In this document: piece by piece, positions 36,461-47,300 of the stretch
Position numbering within the stretch: the first letter of the stretch is position 1
Layout of the letters: every line of letters begins with the position of its first letter
The notes under the pieces: generated by a model
Told to the model about the DNA's origin: nothing
What the model saw: only the letters and a program-made list of their open reading frames with translations
Databases searched by the model: none
Translations under genes and position numbers: made by a program
NCBI GenBank assembly: GCA_020628085.1
Contig: JAHDFQ010000002.1
Span: 37,952 to 100,383, forward strand
From: Saprospiraceae bacterium
GTDB lineage: Bacteria; Bacteroidota; Bacteroidia; Chitinophagales; Saprospiraceae
Direction of reading: 5' to 3'
Length of the DNA: 62,432 nt

Positions 36461-39370
36461 TTAATCTATCAAAATCATTTTCTTAGAAATTGTTCCAAAG
36501 TCGGTGTTGACCTCGTAACTCAGTACACCTGATGCATTTAACGCAGCACGATTCAAATCAATCTTATTGTAACCTGCTTCAAAATCTTGAGCGATGATTT
36601 GTAATGTTTTACCTGCTACATCTGTAATAGTAATCGTTGTTGTACTCGCCTTTGGTAAATAAAAACCAATTTTAGTGGTTTCTTCAAATGGATTTGGGAA
36701 GTTTTGATATACTTCAAACTTATCTTGAAGCACTAACGTTTCGTCCGAGCCATCTACACCATCGAATTGAAGTGCAATATCTTGCAATTCATAACTATCA
36801 GAAATGGCCTCTTTACGAGTCAATCGAGAGTTAATACTCAATAAATCTCTCAAATTTCCACTGGCTTTAGCTTTAAATTGTAAGCTAAAGATAATGTCAT
36901 CTTCACGCATTTCATTCGTACCATTCCAGCTTGTGGTAATCATTCCTTCTTCTGCAAAAACTCCGAAGTTGCCTTCACCCAAATTACGCATATTTTTTCC
37001 TGTTTTCACATTCATAAATTCCAACACATTGGTATCAAAATTTAGGGTAAACTGGTAACCAACAATTTGATTGATGTTAGTTGCTTTAAAATCAACTGTA
37101 TACGTTTGTCCTTTCGCAACAGAACGATCTTCTACTCTGAAAATTAATTGATCGGTTAGATTACGATTATCAACATTATTAATGGCTGCCGGATCAGCAT
37201 CACCATTTACGTCACCAATTTTAATACCTACAAAAGAAGGTGTTATATCATTGGTTAAAGAGTTGATGTAATAATTTTCTGCTAAAGTCGTTTCAAATGG
37301 ATTATTTGGATTGGCAAACGTTTGATTCGCATCTACAAAACGCCAAGAACTGTTACTTTGGAAATCTGGAATTAATGCTAAAATCAATTGACGCAATTCC
37401 ACAATATCAAAAGTGGTAATATTACCATCCGCATTCACGTCCGCTGCGATCAATCTATATGGATTTGGGAGTTCATTCACACCCAATACATGCGATTGCA
37501 TCAATACTAAATCATAGGTAGAAACACCATTCAGTGGGTTATCTCTTTTAGCAGGAATCAAAGTATAATCATAGCAACTTGGAATAGAGTTGAACTCGAA
37601 ATTACCGTCAATATTTACCACACAATCAGAAAGGAAATTAGAACCATGAAAATCCAATTCTACATTAGTAATTGCCGTTCCAAATTCGGTCATCACATCT
37701 CCTTGAATAGAAACATTTGGAGAAGCTGCGCCACACGAAACCAACGTTCCATGATCCATCGCTGAAAATAAGTTTCCTTGCATCAAATCTACATTGGTAT
37801 TACGCATCACAATATCAACCAAACGGGTCTCATTAATTTCGTTCTTTTCTTCTGTTGTCAAAACAGGATCATTCCAAAAAAAGTAACGATCACCATCTCT
37901 CAACACTCTGAATTGTTCTGCAATAATTGTAGAAACAGTTTCACCGAGTAGTCCATCGTTCATGTGATCTTCCGCCACAAATCCTACAAAAGAATCAATA
38001 TTATCAATATTACTCTCATAAACATCTTCTATTGCTGCTGCAACATCAGGATTAGAGCAAATTTGATCGAAACTTGTGTAAGGTTCCAATCCAAAGTTTT
38101 CACGAATGGTATTAAAATCAGGAAAGCCTCTTTCACGACCTCTATTGATATTGATAGAAGCCAAATCCAATCCACCCGCTCCTGGTGCACCAAACAAGAA
38201 GCTTCTCAAATCATCGACTACATGCGTATCAAAATCTTGTGCAACCAATGTTGCCATTCCTTTAAATAAAGGATCAATTCCACCGCCATTCACCACTTCC
38301 ATTGGATTGAAAAATGCATCCATCAAAGAAAGATGTCCTTGTGGCATTGGATTTCCTTCATTGTCAACTCTCAAAATTTCAGTATTAATTAAAGAGTGTA
38401 AACGGAAGGCAGAACCCGAAAAAATATTCATAATCGCTGGATTGACCGTATCGTCATAACCGCTATATTCAGGTAGTGTAATACCCAAACTTGGTAAGAA
38501 TTCATTGTATGTAATAGACTGAATATAACCACCTACTTTTTTTCTAGCATACTGATAAATCTCTTCATCATCCCAAGTTGGATTTTCAATCTTTATTTCG
38601 TCACATAAACGATTGTGCTCACGAACAAATAAAGTATGGAAAGAAATCAACAATACATTTTCATTAACTCTTGAATCACCTGCTACGAATAGCTTAGGTG
38701 AAGTACCAACCGCATCATCTATTGCTGGTGTATTTGGATCAATAGGGTCATCCAATAGACCTGTAGTCGTATTAAAAGGCAGTAAATTCCCGGCCGAAAC
38801 TTTTAATTTACCATCTTCAAAACTTCTCAACCAATCAGCAGAAGTTTTATCTGAACCATATACGTTAGAGCCGTCTATGTAAGTAGAAATTTCATTGGGA
38901 TGTTGACGAGGATTGATAATAGATGTTCCCGTATCATCATCAAACTTAGAACGTTTCATTGGAATCATGACCGAACCTGTACTCATTGGGTCGAACCACG
39001 GATCACCTTCTGGTACTTCAATCATTTCAAATTCTGACTGCTCATCATGTGTCAAATCAATGTCGTGATCTAAAAATTGACCAAACGACCAGATATAGCA
39101 ACTTAAATTTCTTGGTTCATCGACCAAATCAGATTGAGCAAACACGGCATTGCTAATTTCACGTGGATTAGGTCGATCAGTACCTGCGGGTGAGGAAAAC
39201 CCATTCGAATAGGCAATATCTGTTACTCGAATTAGATTGGTGTTGACAGCACCCCATTCTGGGTTATTCAGATTATTATTACTACCGTCAAAAGTGCGAT
39301 TCGCTTGTGCAAAACTGGCACAGAATGTCAAAATCACAATAATACAAGTAAGTGTCTGTTTCTGCATCAC
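36461..39370 (-). CDS. Secreted animal-type haem peroxidase with dockerin-like, cohesin-like and T9SS sorting domains
   Basis: 969 residues. Signal peptide to about residue 23. The peroxidase domain (about 40-560) keeps the distal histidine in DHDIDLT (H102) and a proximal histidine in AFRLHSL (H325), the YR/FR-x-H-S-L form seen in dioxygenase-like members. A dockerin type I-like pair of calcium loops follows (ADVNADGNITTFDIVELRQ about 640-660 and KIGDVNGDADP about 713), then a cohesin-like beta-sandwich (about 735-870). The last 85-90 residues form a T9SS type A sorting domain (YQNFPNPFEETTKIGFYLP). It should be exported through type IX secretion and attached to or released from the surface. 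Substrate unknown. Confidence 0.87.
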   Translation of the reverse strand: MMQKQTLTCIIVILTFCASFAQANRTFDGSNNNLNNPEWGAVNTNLIRVTDIAYSNGFSSPAGTDRPNPREISNAVFAQSDLVDEPRNLSCYIWSFGQFLDHDIDLTHDEQSEFEMIEVPEGDPWFDPMSTGSVMIPMKRSKFDDDTGTSIINPRQHPNEISTYIDGSNVYGSDKTSADWLRSFEDGKLKVSAGNLLPFNTTTGLLDDPIDPNTPAIDDAVGTSPKLFVAGDSRVNENVLLISFHTLFVREHNRLCDEIKIENPTWDDEEIYQYARKKVGGYIQSITYNEFLPSLGITLPEYSGYDDTVNPAIMNIFSGSAFRLHSLINTEILRVDNEGNPMPQGHLSLMDAFFNPMEVVNGGGIDPLFKGMATLVAQDFDTHVVDDLRSFLFGAPGAGGLDLASININRGRERGFPDFNTIRENFGLEPYTSFDQICSNPDVAAAIEDVYESNIDNIDSFVGFVAEDHMNDGLLGETVSTIIAEQFRVLRDGDRYFFWNDPVLTTEEKNEINETRLVDIVMRNTNVDLMQGNLFSAMDHGTLVSCGAASPNVSIQGDVMTEFGTAITNVELDFHGSNFLSDCVVNIDGNFEFNSIPSCYDYTLIPAKRDNPLNGVSTYDLVLMQSHVLGVNELPNPYRLIAADVNADGNITTFDIVELRQLILALIPDFQSNSSWRFVDANQTFANPNNPFETTLAENYYINSLTNDITPSFVGIKIGDVNGDADPAAINNVDNRNLTDQLIFRVEDRSVAKGQTYTVDFKATNINQIVGYQFTLNFDTNVLEFMNVKTGKNMRNLGEGNFGVFAEEGMITTSWNGTNEMREDDIIFSLQFKAKASGNLRDLLSINSRLTRKEAISDSYELQDIALQFDGVDGSDETLVLQDKFEVYQNFPNPFEETTKIGFYLPKASTTTITITDVAGKTLQIIAQDFEAGYNKIDLNRAALNASGVLSYEVNTDFGTISKKMILID

Positions 39371-39913
39371 TAAGATATATTTTTGTTCATGGACGTTTAA
39401 TATAAACGTTTTAATTCAATAAATTTCGTTGTTTCAAATTTACTCCAAAGCTAATTAGAGATAACTATACTACTGTTATTGATGATTTGGGACTACTTTA
39501 TTACTAGCTATAAACCAGTTATAGGAAATTAGAGTTGAATTAATTTAAAAATCAATTCAGTTAGTTGTGAAGGTTTGTGGGATGACATTCTATCAAACTT
39601 ACATCACAAGTAGAATGCACTTTTGAAGAATTATTTAGGGGATTTATCGAAAAACAATTTTCAATTATCTTTCAGAGTACAAATATAGGCTATTTAGTTG
39701 ATAAATGCAGCCCATAAAATAGTTTTTTGCAAAGAAGTAGGCTTTTTTTAATATGTAAATTTAGCAAGGTACAAACTTTTGATTTCTATCATTTAAATAG
39801 ATCAATTATACCTGTTTGTCATTTTAGTAAAACGATGAAAGTGAATTTAGTTCAAAACTATATTCACTTTCATACTACCTTGTCTATTATTATTGGTTTT
39901 AGTTTAAATGCGG
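39371..39913. other. AT-rich gap between two minus-strand genes
   Basis: 543 bases without a convincing gene; small open frames here lack codon bias. It should contain the promoter of the peroxidase gene on the minus strand near 39371-39480, although I find no clear TAnnTTTG there. Near the other end is the hairpin at 39837-39871, a likely terminator for the cytochrome c peroxidase. Confidence 0.6.
39837..39871 (-). terminator. Hairpin after the cytochrome c peroxidase gene
   Basis: GAAAGTGAAT (39837-39846) and ATTCACTTTC (39862-39871) form a perfect 10-base stem. On the minus strand the downstream side reads ATCGTTTTAC, a short U stretch. The distance from the gene end is 43 bases. Confidence 0.55.
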
Positions 39914-41866
39914 CTAGTACTGACCACCAATAACTCGATCATTCCATTCAGGTTTGTTTTCAAAAATAGGAAGTCGATCGGGAACGGTAAACGTAGACAT
40001 ATCGCCAGTTAAAGACTCTAGAAAAGCTACAATATCGGCTTGTTCGTCTGTTGTCAATTCCAAATTATCAAAAGGTAAGGTCTGATGTGCTAGTTTCCAG
40101 CCCATACCTGCACCACCGCCACGGTTATAAAAATCAACAACCTCTTCTAGTGTATTATACACGCCATTGTGCATATATGGTGCAGTTAAAGCCGCATTTC
40201 TTACAGTTACAGTTTTAAAAGAGTGCTTATATATGTCCGCTTTATCAGTAGGCAGTTGATTGGCATGGCGACCCAAATCGGTATCAGGCATAACATTAAT
40301 AGTATCATTAGCCATAGGAACAGCCAACACTTCAGATTCGGATTCTTTATAGAAAGGAGGAACTGTTCCGTTGAATACAGGTGCAAAATGACAAGTTCCA
40401 CAAACAGCTTTTCCCATAAATAAATTAAACCCTCGTATCACAGATGGGTCAATCGTAGCTATTTCTCCTCGAACATATTGATCAAAAGGACTATTGAAAT
40501 CAGTAAGACTCGTTACATAAGCTGCTAGTGCGTTAGAAATAGTGTGCGTTGATAAGGTATAGTTTTTGAGAGTGGGATAGGCTTCCATAAATAAAGAATC
40601 ATAGACTGAACTTTGTTTTAGTTTGTCTATAATCTGTATGTAATCCGTATTAAATTCATGTTTGTTTTTAATTACATGTAGCATTTGTTTGTCGAGACGA
40701 TTTTCTCGCAAATCCCAAAAATATTTATCAGAATAAACAGAATTGACGAGTGTAGGAGAGTTACGTTTGACTGTTCCTTTAAAATCCGTGGCAGTACTTT
40801 TCACAAGTCCATCTGTGAAAGCTTTTTCTGGTTGGTGACAAGAAGCACAAGCTCGTTCATTATTGGATGATAGAATAGGATCAAAGAACAGTAATCGACC
40901 CAACTCAATTCGGTCATCCATTAGCGGATCACTCATATCCATATTGGCATAATAACCCGCATTTAAAAAATCAGCAGCAAATATACTCGTACTATGATAA
41001 TTGACTGCAGTTGGTAAATCATTAACCTCTTCTGTAAACTCAACAGAAAGTTCTTTATGTAATTCGTAGAAAAGTTGATATTGCGGATCAAGAAATTTTT
41101 TAAGAAAATGAAGACGATCAAATGTTTCAAAATCTTGATGGTCGTTGAGATATTTTAAAGTGCTTTCAATATGAGCATCTAAAACGATTGCGAGTCCAAC
41201 ACTTTTTTCCGTTACCAGCGGAGTATAAGCTTTGTAGGCTTCATAAGCACCTTGCAAAGATGCCTTAGCCTCAGCAATAGCATTGACCGATCCAGGTGTA
41301 TCAAAACCAGTCAGTCCTAGCGTAAAAACTCGAATAAATCCTTGACGAATACTTTCAAACACATGCCGATGTGTAATTTTAATGGCAGATTGATAGCGTT
41401 GAACGTCCTGATAATTGGTTTTTAGTTTTTTGACAAGTTCGATGATTTCCTCCTTTTGCTGAAAAGGGTCATCCGAAAAAATGATCTCGTCCAGTACCTG
41501 TAAACCCGATGGTTGGATGGTAACTACTTCTGGGATGTATTTTTCCAACTTTGGTATCGGTGCGCCATTGATACTTTGAAGAATACTTTCCTCGTCAAAA
41601 TAAGCATGGAAATATTCTATTTTCTTATAGTCCAATCGAGTATTGATAATGGCTTGTTGTAATACCTCGATATCGTAAGGAGTGTTTTGGAAATTTATAG
41701 CCACTTGCTCTAGTGCTTCGATAGAAGTGACAACAGTAGACATTCCATTTTGAAATTGTTGTTTTACTTGTTCTAATGCTTGTGTCGCTTTATCTTTTGG
41801 TTGAAAACCGTTTAATAATATAAAGGCAACTAATAAAAAGCAACATACGATCAATTTATTTTTCAT
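39914..41866 (-). CDS. Di-haem cytochrome c peroxidase with N-terminal helical domain
   Basis: 650 residues. An export signal or anchor is at 5-20. Residues about 25-300 are a helical domain (R75-type LDYKKIEYFHAYFD, PKLEKYIPE, LQVLDEI), which resembles the imelysin-like N-terminal part common in Bacteroidota members of this family. The C-terminal half is a MauG/CcpA-type peroxidase with two c-type haem sites, CASCH (C340-H344) and CGTCH (C489-H493). It reduces peroxide or oxidises another substrate in the periplasm using electrons from cytochromes. It lies in a run of three minus-strand exported genes. Confidence 0.87.
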   Translation of the reverse strand: MKNKLIVCCFLLVAFILLNGFQPKDKATQALEQVKQQFQNGMSTVVTSIEALEQVAINFQNTPYDIEVLQQAIINTRLDYKKIEYFHAYFDEESILQSINGAPIPKLEKYIPEVVTIQPSGLQVLDEIIFSDDPFQQKEEIIELVKKLKTNYQDVQRYQSAIKITHRHVFESIRQGFIRVFTLGLTGFDTPGSVNAIAEAKASLQGAYEAYKAYTPLVTEKSVGLAIVLDAHIESTLKYLNDHQDFETFDRLHFLKKFLDPQYQLFYELHKELSVEFTEEVNDLPTAVNYHSTSIFAADFLNAGYYANMDMSDPLMDDRIELGRLLFFDPILSSNNERACASCHQPEKAFTDGLVKSTATDFKGTVKRNSPTLVNSVYSDKYFWDLRENRLDKQMLHVIKNKHEFNTDYIQIIDKLKQSSVYDSLFMEAYPTLKNYTLSTHTISNALAAYVTSLTDFNSPFDQYVRGEIATIDPSVIRGFNLFMGKAVCGTCHFAPVFNGTVPPFYKESESEVLAVPMANDTINVMPDTDLGRHANQLPTDKADIYKHSFKTVTVRNAALTAPYMHNGVYNTLEEVVDFYNRGGGAGMGWKLAHQTLPFDNLELTTDEQADIVAFLESLTGDMSTFTVPDRLPIFENKPEWNDRVIGGQY

Positions 41867-41989
41867 GGTTCATATTTTATGGATCGCTAATTTTTTTAAT
41901 CCTTGTTCAGTAGAGTCGTCAATGATGTTAAAAAACAACCTTGAATTATATTAAATTAGGAAGTGTTTTGTGTTTTGTAAGAGGTGTTT

Positions 41990-42030
41990 CAAAGAAAAAA
42001 TTGCTTGTACCCATCATCGGTACAAGCAAT
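41990..42030 (-). terminator. Strong intrinsic terminator of the PhoX-type gene
   Basis: ATTGCTTGTACC (42000-42011) and GGTACAAGCAAT (42019-42030) form a perfect 12-base stem. On the minus strand it is followed by a T tract, the complement of AAAGAAAAAA before 42000. Confidence 0.9.
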
Positions 42031-42041
42031 ATGAAAAGTTT

Positions 42042-43919
42042 CTACTGAACGATTAATTTTTTAACTGTACCAGCCGCATTTTGGATATAGTAAGTTCCTT
42101 TTGCAAGTCTAGATACATCTATTTGAGTTACATTTCTTTGTACTAAAACACGTTTTCCATTCGCATCGAATAAAGCCACATCTGTTGCTTGATTCATGAA
42201 AATAGTACGAGTAGTTGGATTCGGATAAACAGAAAATTCTTCTTTACTTTCATCAACTGCTGTGTCTTCTGCTATATTGAAAGCAAAAGGATTATTAAAT
42301 GTCTCCTCATCTAAATCAATAGTATTAAAACCATGAATAGCAAAAGTCAACGAGTGATTGTAAGGGAATGGGTTATCAGAACTAGGGTGCTGTACGTTTA
42401 CTAATAATGTATTACCGTCTGGTGTTTGAATAGAACCCGTCACCTCCGCACCTCTAGGTACAGCCGTCAAACGAATTAAATCGTCAATCGTCGGATTTTC
42501 AATACTTAAATTCAATAAGTATAGCTCACAAGTACGATTGCTCACACCAGCAGGAACACGACCATTTGTCGTACCATTCAAATCTTCTTGAATCACCAAG
42601 AAAGATTGACCATCAATTTGCATAATAGATAATCCATCAGGATTTGATAAGTGTTTTTCTGGGTAATCTGCCTCGGCAGGACTGTCTGCAAAAAAAGGTC
42701 CACCTTCTAAGAGTACAGTACACTCAGATGTTCGTGGATCATATTTCCAAATACGACCATAATAATCCGTATAATCTGCATCATTTGGTGAAGAAACACC
42801 TTGAGCCTGAGCGCGAGCCATACTATTAGGGTTATGCACAGCACCATCTTCATCTTCGTCAGCCCATCTTGAACCAGGATTGTCACGACCAGTTGCTGTA
42901 AAATAAACAAAGTTGTCAGCTGGATCTAAAGCAACCCATTCAATACGATTAAACATGGTAGCTCCTTTAGCAACTGCAAAATCACTATGAGCTAACATAG
43001 AACCGTCCTCCCAAATTGGAACCCATTTCCATCCTGGCTTGTCATGTTTGTACGCAAACAAAGTACCTTTAGTGAAATCACCTGGTGTGTTTGCTACAAA
43101 CATACCAAAGAAACCTGGAGTTGAATCTGGACCTAAATACACAATACGATTATCTGGAGCAATAGCACCTCCTTCAAAGGGCTGTCTTCCCCAGTTGTAT
43201 TGCTTGCGAATCGCTTTTGCTTCTCTTGGGTCGATCTCCACCATGTAATTGAAGTTTTCATACTTTTCCAACGTTCTTCCATTCCAGCCAGCTATGTCAG
43301 AACTCACTACAAAATCAGCAGTATCTCTCACTCCACTTCCATTTGGATACTCTTCCGTAGCAGAGCCATTAATACTAGCATTACTGGTTCTGAACCATTC
43401 TTCTGCTGTCCAGATACGACCATCAACCCCCGAAGAAATTCCACCACAGTTCATGCCTGTTTCTCCGACAGTGTTAACAAAATCTACATTAAAAAACTGA
43501 CCAGAACGACCATCTTCTAATGTTTGATCTAATATTTCTAAAGTACCATCATTTGCTCTTGCTACTTTAAAAACAGTCATTCCTCCACCATCACCGATCA
43601 TATCGTCAGCAGTAATACGTTCGTGATTAATAGAAATCCATCCTAAACTCTCGTTTGTTTCATCTGGTGTAAATCCGATGAAATCATGCCATTCTTTGGC
43701 AGGTGTTTCACCAGCTGCATTTCCATAAGTTGCTGTAGTTTGAACCATGTCCGTTCCACCAACAAATAAAACTTGTGTCGTTAGTGGTGACGGTGGTAAT
43801 ACAATTTCTTCGGGTACAAAACCTTCAGGCATTGAAATTTCTTCATTAAAAATTGTCTGTGCGTTTGCGCCAATACATAGAAGTATCAGGGCAAAGAAAA
43901 GTACATTTCTCTTTGTCAT
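42042..43919 (-). CDS. PhoX-like (DUF839) phosphatase with T9SS sorting domain
   Basis: 625 residues. Signal peptide to about residue 20. The body carries PhoX/DUF839 landmarks: SINHERIT, CGGISSGVDGRIWTAEEW, GRQPFEGGAIAPDN, NPDGLS and the conserved EVTGSIQTPDGNTLLVNVQHP near the end of the catalytic beta-propeller. PhoX enzymes are calcium- and iron-dependent alkaline phosphatases of the cell envelope. The last 75 residues (FSVYPNPTTRTIFM to KKLIVQ) are a T9SS type A sorting signal, so it is probably surface-delivered. A strong terminator follows. Confidence 0.85.
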   Translation of the reverse strand: MTKRNVLFFALILLCIGANAQTIFNEEISMPEGFVPEEIVLPPSPLTTQVLFVGGTDMVQTTATYGNAAGETPAKEWHDFIGFTPDETNESLGWISINHERITADDMIGDGGGMTVFKVARANDGTLEILDQTLEDGRSGQFFNVDFVNTVGETGMNCGGISSGVDGRIWTAEEWFRTSNASINGSATEEYPNGSGVRDTADFVVSSDIAGWNGRTLEKYENFNYMVEIDPREAKAIRKQYNWGRQPFEGGAIAPDNRIVYLGPDSTPGFFGMFVANTPGDFTKGTLFAYKHDKPGWKWVPIWEDGSMLAHSDFAVAKGATMFNRIEWVALDPADNFVYFTATGRDNPGSRWADEDEDGAVHNPNSMARAQAQGVSSPNDADYTDYYGRIWKYDPRTSECTVLLEGGPFFADSPAEADYPEKHLSNPDGLSIMQIDGQSFLVIQEDLNGTTNGRVPAGVSNRTCELYLLNLSIENPTIDDLIRLTAVPRGAEVTGSIQTPDGNTLLVNVQHPSSDNPFPYNHSLTFAIHGFNTIDLDEETFNNPFAFNIAEDTAVDESKEEFSVYPNPTTRTIFMNQATDVALFDANGKRVLVQRNVTQIDVSRLAKGTYYIQNAAGTVKKLIVQ

Positions 43920-44394
43920 TTGAATACATTTTATTTGATGTTATAACTAAATTTCGGTCAAAATTACATCTACTGACTCAAGTGTATGATAACCTCAAAA
44001 TAAGTAAGTATTAAAAAAAATGGGTATATGTTTAATGTGTGTAAACTAAAATAGAGCTTGTAAATTAATTTCTTATTTTATTATACATTGCATTAATATT
44101 CCGTTAAACTTAAATTGTGTAAAATGGTGATTTTAACATTTGCTCAAAATTGTGCTTCATATATATACATTATATAAGACATCCATGTTTTATGCTTAAT
44201 TGTTTGATTATCAATGATAAAAAAGTTGTTTATGATGATTTGATTAATTTCAAGAAGTATCTTTTTTTTATCAATGGATTTTAACAGGTGTGAAAAACAT
44301 CAATTTTTATTACTCAAAAAAATGGTACTTTTAAAAAAAGAATATGTCTTTAAAGACACACTGTATTAAAATAATACTACTAAAAGGAACGCTT
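43920..44394. promoter_or_regulatory. Divergent promoter region between PhoX-type and repeat-protein genes
   Basis: 475 AT-rich bases between two divergent starts, with no convincing gene. On the minus strand TAATTTTG (complement at 43959-43966) matches the -7 consensus for the phosphatase gene; a -33 TTG at proper spacing is not evident. On the plus strand a TACTTTTA near 44325 is a weak candidate for the repeat protein. No Pho-box-like direct repeats were recognised. Confidence 0.4.
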
Positions 44395-47300
44395 ATGAAA
44401 CAATTAATTGGGAAAAATATTTGGTTCATCATTTTGCTTTTTATTGCTAATAGTACACTAGCTCAAAATAGACATGTTCGATCAGAAGGGTACTGGACGG
44501 TCGGACTAAATGGAGGCTGGGCATATCAACAAAGCGATATCCGAGCAACTTCAGATGGGTACGGCTTTGGGTTGACCTTGGCTAAGAATGTCTATTCTCG
44601 TCCAAACGCCTTGTTGTCTTTCGATGTCCGAGGACGCTTTTTATATGCGAACACATTCGGTTTAGATCGAAATCCAACTTTTGGAATTGATAACAATGAG
44701 TCTGTTAATGGTACAGGAGGAATTGATTATACCGATGATCCTGGTTTTGTTTTTTATAATCACAATACTCAAATAGGTGAACTGGCACTCGAAGGGGTAT
44801 TTCATTTCAACCGTTTTCGAGAACGTACCCATTTTGATATATCTCTATATGGTGGAATAGGTTTGAATTACTACAGTACCAAAAACAATTGGTTAGATAG
44901 TAATAACGAAACCTATGCGGATGGTTTTACTGACATTACGCTTAACTCAAATGCTTCAAATATAAAAAGACAGTTAGAAAATATATTGGACGATACCTAC
45001 GAAACACGAGCAGATGGATTCAATAATGCTGGAAAACTCAATTTCATGCCCTCTCTAGGCGTAGAATTGTACTATTGGTTTACGCCTAAATTTGCGTTAG
45101 GTTTGGGGCATAGAGCGACTTGGGCGAGACGAGATAATTTGGATGGACAAATTTGGGATAACAACAACCAATTAACGGCAGAAAATGACTTGTATCACTA
45201 CACCTCTATTGGTGCTAAATGGATCATTGAACCACGTCGTAGAATATTGTCTGAACCATATATCAACATCATTGATCCACAAGTTGATCCATATAATTCG
45301 CCAACGTCCGATGGTTTTGTACGAGCAGAAATCAAAAATGCTAATGCTAATGAAGTGCGCTGTTTTGTCAATGGTCGTTCAGCTAATTTTGATATGTACG
45401 GAGAGAATTTTTCTGTTAGTTTTCCATTGAGAGCAGGTCAGAACCAAGTCAGAATAACCGCTTCGACACGAGGGGGCGAGGCAGTGGCGGAGCAAACCAT
45501 TATTTTTCAAGATACTTATGTGCCGTCAAATCCACCAAATAACACACCCAACGGTAATCGACCATATATTAGTTTTACAAATCCTCCACAGCAAAATTAC
45601 ACCAGTAATACACCGAATTTTACAATTCGAGCGATTGTCGAAAATGTCAATCGTTCAGGAGATATTCAAGTGATTTTAAATGGAAACCGTTTGAGAAATT
45701 TCAATTTTGATAATAGAAATCAGACCGTTAATGCCAATGTTAATTTGAATAATGGACAAAATACCATTACTATAAAAGCAAGAAATACTTTTGGTACAGA
45801 AGAACAAAGTACATCTGTATTTTATCAAGGTGGTAATGTGAACACAGCACGTCCATCAGTGAGAATCACCCGTCCAAATCAAGATCCGTTTGTATCAAGA
45901 GACCGACGAGTTAATATTGAAGCAACGATTAAAAATATTTCTAGCCGATATGATATTTCATATTATATCAACGGACGAGTGAGTGACGATTTTAACTTTA
46001 ATGAGCGTCGAGGTCGATTTGAGTCAACTATTGATCTTCGAGAAGGCAACAATAAAATTGTAATTGAAGCAGAAGGTATCGAAAGGGCAAGCGATCAAAC
46101 GACTATCGTATATGAGCGTTATACGCCACCACCTCCGCCACCGCCAACATCGAACATAGCACGTCCTAATGTACGTATTACTAATGTCTCTACGCCTACG
46201 TCTAGTAACTGTCGAACAACTATTACTGCAACGGTTTCCAATGTGACCAATCGAAATAATATTCGATTTACTATAGATGGACAACGGGTAAATAATTTTG
46301 ATTTTAATCCAAATACGGCTCGTTTTCAAAGTACCTTGAATATAAACAGAGGACAAAATACAATTGTCATTGAAGGACAAAACCAAAGCGGTCAAGATAG
46401 TGATTCACGACGAGTGACCTGTAGCGCAGGCGATGTTATTTCTGGTGGAAATAGCTCAAAACCTTCGGTAGTTATTACGACGCCATCGCAGCAAAGCACA
46501 ACAACGAATAAATCAAAAGCGACTATCAAGGCAACAATCAAAAATATTGATACCAAAAATGATATTTCATTTCGATTAAATGGACAACGAGTGAAGAATT
46601 TTACCTACAATACGAGTACAGATAAATTTTCCGCAAATGTTGATCTAAAATCGGGAAATAATGATATTATTATTCAAGCAACCAACAAATTAGGAAGAGG
46701 AACAGACGATGCAGCCATTCGATACATTCGAGAAATCGGTTCGTCCTCAACACCAAAGCCTCCAAAAGTAGCCATTTCTAAACCGAGCAATAATACGACA
46801 ATTACCACGAGTACAACTGAATTAAAAGCAGGTATCTTGAATGTTTCTAGTAAGTCTGGGATCACTGTCATTGTTAATGGATCAAACCTCTCCAATTTTA
46901 CATATAATAATGGAAGTTTGAATGCAACAATAAATCTAAAGTCAGGCAGTAATAAAATAACTGTAAAAGCTAAAAATTCAGATGGTCAAGCAGAAGAAAG
47001 TGTTACTGTAAGGTATAATGCACCCAAACCTGCGCCAAGTGTCGTCTTTACGAAACCTAGAAACAATGCTACTGTAGAAATAGCTAAAATGACTGTTTTA
47101 GCTACAGTTAAAAATGCAATAAAAAAAGACTTAACCTTTACTGTAAATGGTAGAAAAAACACTAATTTTTCTTTAAACAAATCTAGCTTTTCAACCACTA
47201 TAATCCTCAAAGAAGGAAAGAATACATTGCAATTGAAAGTCAATAATGCTGGTGGATCTGATGTTGCCAATTTAGTAATTAACTACAAACCTAAAGTATC

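Noticed and set aside
39727-39933. Small plus-strand open frame in the peroxidase gap
   Set aside because: It spans the hairpin at 39837-39871 and the end of the cytochrome c peroxidase gene; no codon bias or family resemblance.
44344-44394. Upstream ATG for the repeat protein
   Set aside because: It would place 17 residues before a clear signal peptide; the ATG at 44395 gives a standard export signal.
46120-46150. Short CCx-rich DNA repeat
   Set aside because: It encodes a seven-proline linker between repeats 3 and 4 of the envelope protein, not a CRISPR or microsatellite of note.
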